A DNA stretch of 64,000 bases from Hirsutella rhossiliensis (GCF_020360975.1 NW_025408677.1:372001-436000); one strand, 5' to 3'. Numbered from the stretch's first letter, positions 49,384-60,905 are shown. Notes: generated from the letters alone by a model not told the origin. Numbers and translations: made by a program.

Positions 49384-51806
49384 CTAGCCCGGCCGCCTTG
49401 ACTCTTCAGCATCACCGTCCAGCCAGCGCAACGCCTCCTCAACGGTCCTCTCGCTCAGTACCTCGAGCCTGGCCTGTGCGGCAGTCATCTCCTCGGGGAC
49501 CCGGTTGCCCACCAAGTCTCTGTCCCGCACCTTGGACACGAGCATGATGCCGTCTAGAGTTCGGCAGCGCGATAGCTGCACGTACAGGCCGTACGGGTCG
49601 CACTGCGAGGGCACCACCGTTCCATCCATCTTCGTCGTCCGTGTCCTCGCAGCTCGAGGGCCACGCGCTCCAGCGTTTTGCCCTGCACCTTGTAGTCCGT
49701 GCACGCGAACGCTGCTGCGCACGGCAAACCCTTTCGGCTGACGTCGTTGCGTTGCCACGGCCTTTTTCGCTGGCACTGTATCTTAACGGTCATGGGTGTC
49801 AACAAGATCGTGCCCGGCGGCATCCCGACGAAGTGGAGATATCTCGTCGTCTCCGATTCGAGAATGATCCCCGCCGGCGGCCCGAAGTGGATCGTCATAT
49901 CGGCCGAGATCCGATGCCCCGGGTACGCCTTGTCGACAATGACCTCCACCGCCGAGTAGCTCGCGCCGTTCACTAGCTTCAGCCCCTGGTGGGTGTTGTG
50001 GTTCACGACGATGGGCATCCCGGCCACGAACATGAAGACGGCCGGCACCGGGATCGCGCTATCGTCGCCCTGGTTGAGTATCATGATCGCCTCTTCCTCC
50101 GTCGGCAGCTCCTCCTTCCACTTGTGCTCGGAGATGAAAATGCGCATCGTCGACCGCTGCTGGACCCGGAACGCCAGGCTCGCCTCCATGTTCAGGTTCC
50201 ACCGATTCCTATTGAGCGGCGTCACCACGGTGATGCCCGTCTCCCAAGGGATCCGCCTTCCTCCCGGTAGCACCTTGAGTTGAGGAGGTTTAGATCCGTC
50301 CGATCCTGCACGCCTAGACGGATCCGCTTCAGCAGCCTCTGCAGCTCCGGGTCGCCGGCGGCGCGCATCTGCTCGTCCAGCATGACGACCGTCGTGAACC
50401 TCTTCCACAGTGCGTGCGCTTTGTCGTGCTGGTGACGCTGCTCGGCCTTGAACGAGTTGTCTACGTCCCACGAGATGGCCGCGCTAGGCAGGACGATCGA
50501 CCTCTCTTGACCGGCCGGAACTGCTGAAAATCTCCGCAGAAGAGGACGATGGGGATCCCCGAAATCTTGCCGCGATCCGCGAAGCCGGCGAAGCCGCTCG
50601 TTCACGGCGTGCAGCGTCCGCGCCCCGAGCATGCTCACCTCGTCGATGACGAGCACATCCTTCTCCTGCCAATCCATTCGAGACTGGCCGTGGATGAACC
50701 GCTCCGCCTGTTTCGGCAGCCGCACCGTCAAGGTCTTTGACCATGTTCGCGCCCCCGCCCTTGGTCTTTAGTGAACCCGCAGGCGGAGTGGATCGTGATG
50801 CCGTTGATCCGCGCCGCCGCAGTCCCCGACGTCGCCGTGATCAGCAGACGATTCGAAAGGCTCTTTTACTGAACAGCTCGACGAGTGCCTCGATGATTCG
50901 CGACTTGCCGGTACCGCCCTCGCCACCGACGAACTGGCGCAGCTGGCAGGCATCGCCCCGTCGGTCTGCTGCATCAAATCGAGCTGGCGGCATATTATCA
51001 GAAAAGCGATGGACTGCCTCTTGTTCAGCGTCAGCCGTGTTGCCAACACCTTGCCCGCCGCGAGGAAGGAGGTTGATGGGCCAAACTGAACGTCCATTCC
51101 CGCCCCTGCGTCGATAGCGGTCTCGTCGGAGTCGGCCATCGTCATTTCGACCTCGTCCTCCCGAAACCGGTCATCACCCTTCGCAACGCTGCGCGGCGAT
51201 CGCTTTCCCAGGCGGCGGGCGTGCTTTGTATCCCTTGATCATCCTCTCCTCTCCTTCGAGGCACTTACCTGCTGCGACTTGATAGCCTTGACCTGATCCT
51301 GCGGCGGTAGTGCGGCCCCGGGAAATACCCGCCCTGGCATGCTTTACCGCCTCTCCCTCGTTCGATCAGCGCCGTGGCCTCGAGCTCGGCCGTCGAGCGC
51401 AGCGCCGATTGCTGAAACCGACAGAGCTGCTGTATCATTGCCATGAGCTCCGGCGACTTGGCCGTCACCTGATTCGCTCCACTGCACCTCGGACGACGTC
51501 GATGAGCCGCGTTGCGTCTCCGATGCTGTTGGGCTGATATGTCGCTGCAGACTCCGCGCCCGCCTCGCCTGCTCCACCCTCCTCGACGTGTGCGACCGTC
51601 GGGTCGCCATCGCCGGACGAGGCTGCCCATTGCTTGGCGTCGCGTTTTGCGTCTTCGGCGGATCGTCGAAGCAGCTGCACGTTGTCGACCAGACATGATA
51701 TTCTCGGGGCCATAGCGTCTCGAGCCCGCGCCCAGATGCTGTTGATCTCACCTGTTCCTTCGCCCAGGAAGGACTCCCACGGCACGAACAGCGCAAGATG
51801 CTGCAC
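49384..51806 (-). pseudogene. Helitron PIF1-family helicase region
   Basis: 51465-51806 (APRISCLVDNVQLLRRSAED) is the linker shared with the fusion gene at 31.8 kb. The helicase begins LTLNKRQSIAFLIICRQLDL (50768-51145). Walker A (VGGEGGTGKSRI) is encoded at about 50895-50930 in a neighbouring frame. Walker B is VLVIDEVSMLGARTL and a later motif VVMLDEQMRAAGDPELQRLL (50222-50731). 49554-50471 has TGITVVTPLNRNRWNLN, and the C-terminal motif is YVQLSRCRTLDGIML (49384-49776). PIF1 helicases unwind 5'-3'. Frames change at least four times. Confidence 0.85.
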
Positions 51807-54110
51807 GGCTGCCCTTCAGGGGGTGGGTTAGCCTCTCCGATAATGCCCGCTGACAGAGCAGTTGCCATACACACCTCCGGTAGCACGACTCGTCATCGTA
51901 GGTGAAGTCCTTGCTCAGGTAGCCGTCGAGGCAGACGGTAGCGTGCTTGCCCGGCCGCCTGAGCACCTGAACCCAGCGTCGTCCCGGCGCCCATCCATCC
52001 TCGAAAGACATCTCCCCGCCGCCCAGCTCTCGTCGTTGCCGATGCGTTTCAGTCTGACGATCGATATGTAGTCATACAGGCATAGGCCTTTCAGCAGCTC
52101 TCCCGGTGCTGGTACGCCTCGACGTGGGAGATTCTCAGGCCTTCTTCTTCGACGACGACCGACTCATCCAAGGTGTCATCCGTAGCCGCAGCGCCACTGG
52201 CTTCTCGGAGATGCCGCCATCGCCGAAAGACTTCCCAGTACAGCAGAGAACAGTTCAGGTACGCCCACGCGCTGCTGTCGGTGAACTCGGCCGGATATCC
52301 GAGAAGGTGAGCGACGACCTCGACCTGTGATAGCGGACGCTCCGTGAACACGCGGTTCGCCACTCTCATCAGGAACTGTCGCGTCCTGTTCCCTTGACAG
52401 GGTCATCGGTGGCAGCGTCTCCGCCACCGTCCCGCCCTCCGTTGGCCGTGCCATCACCTGTTGAGGCGGCCAGGAGCTCGGCCGCGGCCGCCACACGCTT
52501 CCACACCGGGTCCTCCACCTTGGTCGCGTAGTTCGTGACATAATAGATGAGGGCCATTGTCTTGCGCTGCGTCGCAATGAAGGAAATATCATGGTTGTGC
52601 CGGAGCCCGACAGCAATAGCCTCGTTCCATCGATTGACCATGCTGTGTGTCCTCCGGATCTGCAGCACCCCGTCTGCCGTGAGGGCGGTCTTGTCGACTA
52701 ACCTCCATGGCGCCTTGAACCGGCAGAGGTCCCCTTCCGCCCTCCTTTGCCCAAGGAATACTTCACACAGGTCGGGCTATGCGTGTGCACCTGCGTCGCG
52801 CCGGCACAGAAGTTGGCCTCCTCGATAAACGCGGCCGAGAACTGCGCGGCGTTGTCCAGCAGGAACCAATACCGCCCGTCACAGATCGCTCCGCTTGCAC
52901 GGCGCAAAAACTTTCCTGGTCCAGATCCTGCCTTGCACGTCAACCCGGCCCCACTTGGCCATCAGAAGAGTACTTCAGGCTCCCGGTGGCACATCTTAGG
53001 TAGGCATTCTTACCTCTGAGAAGACGCTATCGATGTATCGGACGATTCGCTCGCGATACGCCGCCTGATCCTCCCGTGGATGTCGGCAAGCATCGAGCTG
53101 AGATGCGCGTTCCCGTGCAGCCAGAGCAAGCCGTGAACATGAAGCGCCCTCGTTCGTTCGTCTCCACGGCGCCATAGTACTTGCCGATGCGCCCGAATAC
53201 CGACTCTTCACCGACCTTCACGTAATGATCGAAGAATAGCTTCATCTCGCGGTGGAAGAACACGGCCGAGCTCATGGGATCCGATATCGCCAGCCGTGCC
53301 CGCTTATACGCATCCCCAAGGCCTTCTAAGAACTCCTCGGCCGCGTCGGGATCGCGTGTGCGGTATGCCGCCAGTCGCAGCTTCACCGGGTTCGTAATGT
53401 CGTTCGGGTTGATGGTGAACCAGATGGCCGGCACGCCATATCCGACGATGAGCGACTGGATTTTCCGCCGCATATTGAGACGGACCTCTCGACATGGGCT
53501 GCCGGTGGCCGTAAAGCGAGAGGCTCCTGAGAAGCTCCTTCACGTCACCATCGGTCGTCTTACCCGAGCTCTCCAACTCGACCCTCGCCGCCGCTAGCCT
53601 TTCTGTGGTCATCGAACGCACGATGCGCTCTACCTTGCGGAAGTTCTTCCTCCCCACACTCAACATGCTGACCCGGCGGTTCCTCGACCGCACCCCCATG
53701 TTGAAGACGAGAAATGCGAAGATGTGGTGCAGTGCAAATCGACCACCATGGCGCCGGAGCACGATCTCGGCCCACGCCTGAAGGTTCAAGCTTCGAGACG
53801 ATACGGGGTCTCCCGCGGCCGCCTCTGCCTCGACAGCCCTGCCTCGCAAGTTGGCCGTGACCTTCCCCGCGTCGACCATGGTCTCTTCAACCAGCCTTGG
53901 TCCCCCAACGCCAAATGGGAACAGGGTCGGGAACGTCCTGGCAAAGAAGGACGCCTCAAAGGAATCGGTAAACTCACCCCCCCGCGAAACCCGGATGTAT
54001 GGCTCACAACCACCGTCGCCACGCCCCCGAACCCCCCCGGCTAGGGACCCGACCCACGCTCTGGCCCGCACGGCCGTCGTCGGCACCTTCACCAACAGCG
54101 TCACAGGCAA
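51748..54110 (-). pseudogene. Helitron Rep nuclease region
   Basis: 53304-54110 holds the Helitron-like N domain (FFARTFPTLFPFGVGGPR, HHIFAFLVFNMGVRSRNRRV, SVGRKNFRKVERIV). 53027-53473 continues (YGVPAIWFTINPNDITNPV, RIGKYYGAVETNERG). The HUH metal motif LHVHGLLWLHGN is encoded at about 53107-53146, one frame away. The catalytic two-Tyr motif IYYVTNYATK lies near 52520-52550. The conserved Rep tail (ERPLSQVEVVAHLLGYPAEF, LNCSLLYWEVFRRW) is in 52091-52369. Rep nicks and joins single strands in rolling-circle transposition. All catalytic motifs survive, spread over frames. Confidence 0.85.
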
Positions 54111-54173
54111 ACTGCAGCTTCTCCACGTCCGCGACGTCTGGCGGTCCGTCGAGCGCGAACATGCCAGAAGACG

Positions 54174-55812
54174 TCACCTCGTTGATCGCTGGAACGTTCT
54201 GGTCGGGGCAGGCGTCACTTCCATCGCGAACCGCGCCTTCTCCGTTGGGCCCGTGACCTTCACCCTGGCCGCCGGCTTCTTGTCCTTGGTTGAGCAGGGC
54301 GAAGAGCTCCTCGATCTCCACCGGCCCCTCCTCGTCCACGGCGCGTTCCGTGGGCGGCACAACGTGCGCCGTCCGCGCTTTCTCCCACCCAGACGGCTCG
54401 TTCCGCTCCATACGATCGCACACCGACGACGGTACCCCGTGTATCGAGTCTCCCAGCTCTCCATCTCCGCCGCGTCGATCTCGATCTCGGCGTAGTGGGG
54501 TTGTTCCGCTTCAGCCAGACAAGGGCCCTCTCGACCACCCGCCGCCTCACCGACAAGAGACTCGACAGGTCGCTCGGTGCCGGCTTCTCCGCGCCCTGCC
54601 ACGAGATTTGGATCTCGTCCAGTGCTTGCAAAGGGGTGCGGGAGCACTTTGGTGGCCAGCTCCTGCACATTGTTCGGAAACACCGTGATGTGGCCCTGAC
54701 ATGCCTCGGATACTTCACGCTCTGCCTCTGCCCGCCCGGAATGCTATATCTCGTGACAAACCCGTAACATGAGTTCAGCGAGATGAGCTTCTCTTCGACC
54801 GGCGTCAGTCCCTTGAGCTCATCGGGGAACATGTGCTCGCAGCCAAGGCGACTGTGAAGGTGGATCGCCGGCGACAGGCTCCTGCGCGCCAGGCATCGGC
54901 CACACTCGGCGCACACCGACACGGACTCGCCCTCAGGAAAGCAACTCCGGCATGAAAATGGTGAGCGGCCGCCCTTTGGTACGCAACTTGACAGCCAATG
55001 ATCCCATGTAATCTCCCTCAACTCTCCTCTCGTACACTTGCGGTAGCACACCATGCAGGTCCGTATCGGCAACGTGCTCGCATCGTGGAACGCCTGATAG
55101 AAGTCTCGCACCGTCGACACCTTCCTCTCGAGCGGTATTGGCGTGCACCACGTCTGATCGTTAGACAATCTCTCCTTCAAGGCAAAGTCTTCCTCCAAAA
55201 GCGCAGCACACTCGCCAGGTCTTCGGCCTGCAGCTCCGTCTCCTATGCCTTCCGATTCCACTTCGGACCTGTTTTATCGGGCGCCCATCCCGGCTAGGAA
55301 GACGGGCTCTCTTCTCCGCCTCCGGGACTGCCTCTGTCCGCGCAGCGAGCCGTCCGCTGCCTCTGCTGCGCCATCGTCCACACCCACCTGTGCCCTTGGC
55401 CGCCGAACCGGTCCCCGACGGAGCTTGGGCAAACCCCATGCAATCGATGCTGCAAATTGCGCCGTTCGTCTTTGGTCTTGGAAAGTCGTATCCTTGGGCT
55501 GGATAGGTCGGAGCGTCGGTCCCTTTTCGAACGAACACCCGGGACACCGCCGGTCGCCGCCTTATCTCCCTGCCCGTCACCTTCAGGACCCTCTCCTGGG
55601 GCAAAACGGCCGATGAAGGGGTGGACTGTTAGAGCCCACTGCCCCCTGGTCTCCACGTTCTGTAGGCAACACGAACCTCGGAAGCGGACTCGGTGACTGA
55701 CGTTGCGCGGAATTTCCGCTGCTGACCAAATTACGGGACTTCCGTGCTCTGCTTGACCGCAAACCGCCTCGCGGCGGTCTTCTCGGCAGTGACTTTGCGA
55801 TCGCCTCTGCAT
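54174..55812 (-). pseudogene. Helitron Rep/Hel, N-terminal Cys-rich and DUF6570-like region
   Basis: 54260-55261 encodes Cys-rich fingers (CMVCYRKC, CRSC, CAECGRC), then HMFPDELKGLTPVEEKLISL and NSCYGFVTRYSIPGGQRQS, a segment I associate with the DUF6570 domain of Helitron proteins. VFPNNVQELATKVLPHP continues it in another frame (54174-54683). 55294-55812 is upstream low-complexity sequence that may be part of the N-terminus. Frame changes are frequent. Confidence 0.75.
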
Positions 55813-57457
55813 GCTTTCTCCATGCGGTTTCTTCGACCGCAGACTGCTTAGGCTGAATCAGCCGGAACGTTAATGCTTCATTCGCCACTGATCTGTATCT
55901 CCCGAACCGCCCCAACCTTGTCTCCCGTGCTCCGTGCCCCTCTCGGAGTTGCCCTGTATCATCTCCGCACCCCGAAACAGGCACTCCCCGTTCCTACCTC
56001 TTCTCCATCCTCGACTGACAACGAACAGGCTCCACGGTGAGCGGCCGCCTCGCCTAGCTTCCTGCAGGACTGTCCGCCATGCTACTGCCTCCTCGACGTC
56101 GACTAGCGTGGATTGGCAACAGGCTAGAAAGTTTTGGCTCCGGAGCACTTCCACTTGGATAATCTCGCTTCTTGGCGTACACTATTTCTTTCCGAGTGGG
56201 AAGCTTCCTAACGATCACTACTCTCATGGCCGTGGCGTTTCTTCCTTATAATGCTTGCCTATGGTACCGAAGCGATGCAATACTACTACCCCTTTGTAAT
56301 CCCCCATTTACCCTCCCTATGTGCGTCCACCGTCCCGGCCCTCGGCTGGTCTCCACGTGCGACCTGCTACCCCAGCTTTGCCAAAGGCGGCCCTTCCATC
56401 GCCGTGCTCTCTTTGCGCACTCCAGCGAATCCCTGGCTACTGCCGACCTCCGGCACATGGGGTGGCCGCGCCACCCGCCCGCCGCACACTTCCAACCATA
56501 CTCTCCGGCCCTTCCAACGCCGTCCCACCCACCTTGCGCATCAGTTGCTCCATCAATATCTGCCACTCCACCTCGTCGAGCAACAGCCAAAAGGCTGCCG
56601 GCGATAACATGTCCACGGTGTCCCTCGTGCAACCGGACTACCCGGCTAGGTTTGCTCCCTCGCCACCACCAACGTCGCATCAACGGCCTTCATGCTAAAG
56701 CGACAGCCAGGATCCCCCTGCCTGTCCTCTTGTAGTCACTAGCCACCGGAGTTTCGACTTGCAAACCCTCTTGGAGAGTTCTCGTGACCAACTCGCATCC
56801 TCCTCCTCAGGTCGTCCCCTATATCCGACTTCACCGTGTCCCAATAGTGGACTCGACACGGTCGGCACCCGCCTCGCTCAGCCGCACGCAATGCCCATCC
56901 AACTACCGACGACCGTCAAAAGGGACCCTGCAATACTACCATAACCTCTTTCTTTCCTTCACTCTCATTCGTTATTGTCGCCTTTGCTATCTACTCCATG
57001 CAACGATGACACCGAAGGGTACTGCTGGACTTTCTTTCTCCGCAGACTTACCCACACTAACCTTACTGTTCGCCGACCTCCAACTTCTCGCGACATAGTC
57101 ATCACCCCTACTCAACTTCCAACCCCCGGCTCCCTACTTCACTCACGACCATAGAACCAGATGGTCGAGACTGTTCAAGAACCTCGCCAGCTCATTCCCG
57201 CATACCCCCGCTTCTGATCTATCACCTAGGTAGCATTCTCTGACTCTTAAGTCTCCCCGACCCTAGCCGCGAGCCCTCTTCGAGCAGCAAGAAAACCTGC
57301 TTTATAGGATGCCCACCTCCACTCTGCGTAACCCCTCATTTACACTTCCACGGTGACTACATCTGCCATGTTCTCACGATGTCGGCCTCCCAGCTCAACG
57401 TCGATACCTCGTCCTCCCGCGGCAACCTCTTGACAGCCAGAAAATGCTGGCGCCGAC
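55813..57457. other. Helitron inner region; contains a broken duplicate of the accessory ORF
   Basis: No intact gene. At 56607-56735 the plus strand reads MSTVSLVQPDYPARF and, one frame over, INGLHAKATARIPLP, paralleling the start of the ORF at 57458 (MSMMAFVQPGCPARF ... VKGLNAETLARVFLP). The rest (55813-56600, 56740-57457) is CT-rich with no clear sense, probably the divergent promoter region between the minus-strand Rep gene and the plus-strand accessory gene. Confidence 0.5.
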
Positions 57458-58791
57458 ATGTCCATGATGGCCTTTGTCCAGCCCGGCTGCCCGGCTAGGT
57501 TCGCCTACCAGAATGAGCATCGTGTCAAAGGGCTCAACGCAGAAACCCTAGCGAGGGTCTTCCTTCCCACGCCCTCATGGCTGTCGACTCCGGAGTATGC
57601 AGCAATCCGGTCAGATACTGGCAATCCATCAACCTGCATCTTCTTCAGCCTTAATATTTCCATATACAACCAACAGATAATCTCCTCGGAATGGACCGAG
57701 CAATGGTTCTTCATGGTCGGCCGTGTTCATCCCTTTGCCCTGACGTGGGAAATCGAGCGACGTGATGGCTTGGAGTCGGACGATGATAACATCACAGAAT
57801 ACACCGTCCCCGCGCTTATAGTCCGCGATCACAGCTACCAACCGTGAGTCTATGCTCCAAATCTCTGTCGCCACTGCCCTCCTGACGATATCCATAGAAT
57901 TGTCACTCGCACCTCAGCTCGGTGGATACTTTCCCAACGATACAACCCATTGTCTCCTTCACGGGACCTGTCATCGGCTCCGGCCGCGACCTCCTGCATG
58001 GAAACTCGGCTGCGGCCCTTGACGACACCCAGCTGAGCTGCTGCGGCTTTGTCCAGCTCTCCACCTTTATTTGTCCTGGGATTCCCGGCAAACCCCTTCA
58101 AGGGCTTTCACCCCTTCCAAGTTTTCGTCATCTTCCCCATTCACGCTAATCCTTGGACCTCCCTATGCAAGAAGATGACCGAGAGGCGCGACAGCCAGTT
58201 CCAGTCGAACACTCTCTTCACCTGTACGGGCAAAATCGCCGGCTTACTGGATCACCAGATCATGAAACATGCCCCGGCTTTCGACCAAGACTATATCTTC
58301 ATCGTCGTCCCCGACACGTGGACTTTCCACGACAAGGCCATGTCCGACCAGGCTTCTGCAACACAACTACTGCCGACGACACCCAAGAGCGCGGTCGGCA
58401 ATCCTCGGACTATAGCGTTGCGTTGGCCAGGTTTACCTCTACGAAGAAACCCAAGGCCGCCCAAAGCCCCGCCTCCCCCACGCCGCATGCTTCTGGCCCA
58501 GTCGATCCCCTTATGCTGGCATCAAGTCGGTCATTGCCCGATCCCTACCAAACCCCAACCAAGAGACCGCGACTTTCTCCCGAAACTTCCACCATAATCA
58601 CCGACTGTGACGGTCAAGACTCCCAAATCCGATACCTCCTCCTTTCTGTCCCCGGAAGACCCGCAGAGTCAGAGACGGACACCGAACAGGTCAATCACCA
58701 AGACACATCCGCCTCTGGCTCTATCAGACCTCCCGCGTCGATATCTTCCCGACCACTGCGCGCCCGACGTCCGCCCAAGAATATTCTCTAA
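57458..58791 (+). pseudogene. Helitron accessory ORF on the opposite strand, function unknown
   Basis: 57458-57847 opens MSMMAFVQPGCPARFAYQN and includes STPEYAAIRSD, WTEQWFFMVGRVHPFALTWE and TVPALIVRDHSYQP. A possible intron (GTGAGT near 57844, ending ATAG near 57898) leads to PTIQPIVSFTGPVIGSGRD. After a frame change, FHPFQVFVIFPIHANPWTSL, FQSNTLFTCTGKIAGLLDHQ and DQDYIFIVVPDTWTF follow (58049-58350). A last frame ends in a Ser/Pro-rich tail with a basic TPTKRPRLSP and RPLRARRPPKNIL at 58791. I recognise no domain; the beta-rich pattern with two TGxxxG segments would allow an OB-fold, which is only a guess. Confidence 0.5.
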
Positions 58792-59324
58792 ACTTTAAAG
58801 CATCAAACGAAACAATACAACATGACAACATGTCTCATCATCCTCAAAATCAACTGCCAAAGGCTCGAATAGCACATTCTCTTCTCTTCTTGTTCTCCCT
58901 TTCATGAAGACGATCAAGTCAAAACTTCCCAATATACTCCTTATTCTGTTTATACCTACGACTTATACCGGTAGCACATGTAAATTTTCCGAGCCTTCCA
59001 CTCGCCCAGACGTGCATTACCCACTCATCTCTCTTCAACCCTGCCGTCTCTCCACGCCCTTTGAGTTTGCGCCTTTTAAACAAAATCTCCCTCCAGCGGC
59101 CTAGCCTGCCTCCCCGACGCTCTGTCTCGGTTTCACTCACGATAATGCTCTACGTCTCTCGCCGTGTCTCGTATCTCGACCTCACTCTTCTTCCTGTCTC
59201 CAATCTACTGTCGCCAACTCTCTCTCTCTCTTCTGTAGCCAACTCTTCTCCGGTTCTCTTGTCGCCAAATTTCGTTCCGAAAGGCTTCTTTGCGCGAGCC
59301 GCGGCTGGCGAGCCTTCCTCTCGT
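58792..59324. other. Helitron right end, noncoding
   Basis: CT-rich sequence without genes. The last 60 bases contain TTTCGTTCCGAAAGG (able to form a small hairpin) and the palindrome AGCCGCGGCT, followed by GGCGAGCCTTCCTCTCGT at the border. Confidence 0.6.
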
Positions 59325-59461
59325 TGTTCTTGTTATTCTTCGCTATCTAGACCATGCTGTGAGGTTTGATAGGTTGTGTGCGTGTCGGGTAAACGTTGTT
59401 CCCTGCTGACGCACGTGATACCCTCCTGCGATGTGCGCTCTATCGTACAAATGATCAGACA
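59325..59461 (-). repeat. Split solo copia LTR, right part (137 bp)
   Basis: TGTTCTTGTTATTC to GATCAGACA completes the LTR; 50 plus 137 gives 187 bases, exactly the length of 37796-37982. Only the first base of the expected target duplication CATAC follows (C at 59462) before LTR B starts. Confidence 0.9.
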
Positions 59462-59462
59462 C

Positions 59463-59756
59463 TGTCGGTGGACCAGGGTAGCCCTGTTAGGGAGGGACCC
59501 GGAGAAGGGATTCCTGGCCCATGTAGCAGGAACGCATGAGGACTTCCTGAGTAAGGAAGGCAACCCCTTTATGCGTGGGCACAGCCACGTATGCGTGGGT
59601 AGAGCCCATTACTCAGGAGGTCCCCAGAAGTCCCTAAGACCTCCTGTATAAATAGCCCCTTCAGACTGCCCCTTTAGACATAGAACATGCATCTTGAACC
59701 TTCGTGTGTGACCTCCTTCTTATTCCGATGTGTATTGGCATAACGTTCCACCAACA
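59463..59756 (+). repeat. Solo LTR B, copy 2 (294 bp)
   Basis: Identical by eye to 25762-26055. Left flank GACAC (59458-59462, made of the copia LTR end GACA plus C), right flank GGCTT inside the carboxypeptidase gene: no own target duplication. The LTR supplies the last 31 codons and the stop of the truncated carboxypeptidase frame. Confidence 0.85.
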
Positions 59757-60905
59757 GGCTTTTATAACTTCCCTCCGGTTAAGCCAGCTCGTAATGGGCG
59801 GCACAGTCTTGCTGCAGAAGTTCGTCAAGTTGCCACTGCATTGCTCGCGTAGGTTGTAGATATTGACCCCAATATCCGACACGGGAGAAACGAGGGCCTT
59901 ATTGCAGTTCCCAAAGGCTTTAGAACAAGTAGCTGCGTCCTCAGTGTCGTAACATGATTGGATCTGGTCTCGACATTTTGGCTCCGCGTCTTTCATGGCC
60001 TGGCACACGGTCTCGTTAACGACTGCCGGAACACCACCCTCGCCGCAGGCCATAGGTCGATAAGATTGAAATTGCACCAAGGAATCGGTTATTCCATCTC
60101 CAATTATAGCGCTCTTGACGTTCATGTTTCGGTCTTCATGGGAGAGCATCTCGGCAGCGATGGCAGGAACAAAGTGACCCGAGTACGAACTCCCTGCGAC
60201 ATAGAAGTCTTGCTTGGCGTACTCTGGAAACCGCTGGAAGAAAAGCTTCATAGCCGCGTAGACATCCTTTGCAGCAGCCTCCGTAGAATTCACTCGCTGA
60301 CGACTGCGCGAGAATCCTGCATTCACCGGCGAATCGAGGAAGATCATGGATGCGCGGCTATTCCGGGAAAAAGGATTGGGAACGACCTCGAGCTTCTCAT
60401 TGATCCTGGCTGGACCCAACTGCTGGAAGAGGCCGAGCATAGAGGAACACCCAGGACCTCCTTCGACCCAGAGGATCACAGGGTCCTTGACGGGATTGTT
60501 ACGAGACTCGAAGAACCCTGCCCGTGACAATTGCCATGAAGATCAGTTACTGCTATGATCAGGGGTTCCAGCCTAGTGCGCTGTGAGTAACTCACAATAG
60601 AAGAGATGCTTGTCCTGCCCCTCATCATCAAGGTAGCCACTGAACTGCTTGACTTTGTCGACACCCAGCGGCGAGGTGTCAACTGTTTTTGCCCTTGGCT
60701 GAGAATTTGGAGGCTTGCCGCTTGGATTTATCTGCTGGACGTCGGATTCATTGACTACAGACTCATGACGGACTTGGAGCTCGCAGGCGCTCTTCTTGTT
60801 GGACTGGTAGCGTGCTGGCTGGGAGCCGGTCCCCAGAGCACAATTTCTTAGGGAAAAGACCAACAAGGCAAAGTTCAAGACAAGGGCAGATATGGAAGCT
60901 CGCAT
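59661..60905 (-). pseudogene. Serine carboxypeptidase (family S10) gene truncated by LTR B
   Basis: Exon 1 is 60905-60596 and exon 2 starts at 60517. N-terminal signal ([20 protein letters not shown]), short pro-region, then [21 protein letters not shown] (across the splice), oxyanion loop EGGPGCSSMLGLF and the nucleophile motif AGSSYSGHF. Native sequence ends after 357 residues (WLNRREVIKA) at 59757. LTR B then adds 31 foreign residues to a stop at 59661. The catalytic Asp and His, which lie near the C-terminus in S10 enzymes, are absent, so it cannot be active. Intact enzymes remove C-terminal residues in the vacuole or outside the cell. Confidence 0.88.
60518..60595 (-). other. Intron of the carboxypeptidase gene (78 bp)
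   Basis: On the minus strand GTGAGT at 60595 and CAG ending at 60518. Exon 1 is 310 bases, so phase 1; splicing creates the Trp of FYWFFESRN, the conserved S10 motif. Confidence 0.88.

Larger units (their letters stand above)
49145..59324 (-). mobile_element. Helitron (Helentron-like), 10.2 kb, inserted in the solo LTR
   Basis: The insertion sits between T and T of the LTR without a target duplication. On the minus strand lies a Rep/helicase gene with HUH, two-Tyr and PIF1 helicase motifs. The left tip is GCCTTGAGGAACGAAAGGCC; the right end holds TTTCGTTCCGAAAGGC, a near inverted copy set about 40 bases in from the border. T/T insertion and asymmetric inverted ends are traits reported for the Helentron/Helitron2 group, unlike canonical Helitrons (A/T target, 5'-TC, CTRR-3'). 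Boundaries are uncertain by one base because of the shared T. Confidence 0.9.

Noticed and set aside
49384..59324. Plus-strand open frames over the Rep/helicase gene (for example 53851-54495)
   Set aside because: They are antisense shadows of a GC-rich coding region; the motifs lie on the minus strand.
25762..59756. A Starship-type giant transposon
   Set aside because: No tyrosine recombinase of the DUF3435 type was seen at either end, and the borders are LTRs rather than Starship ends.
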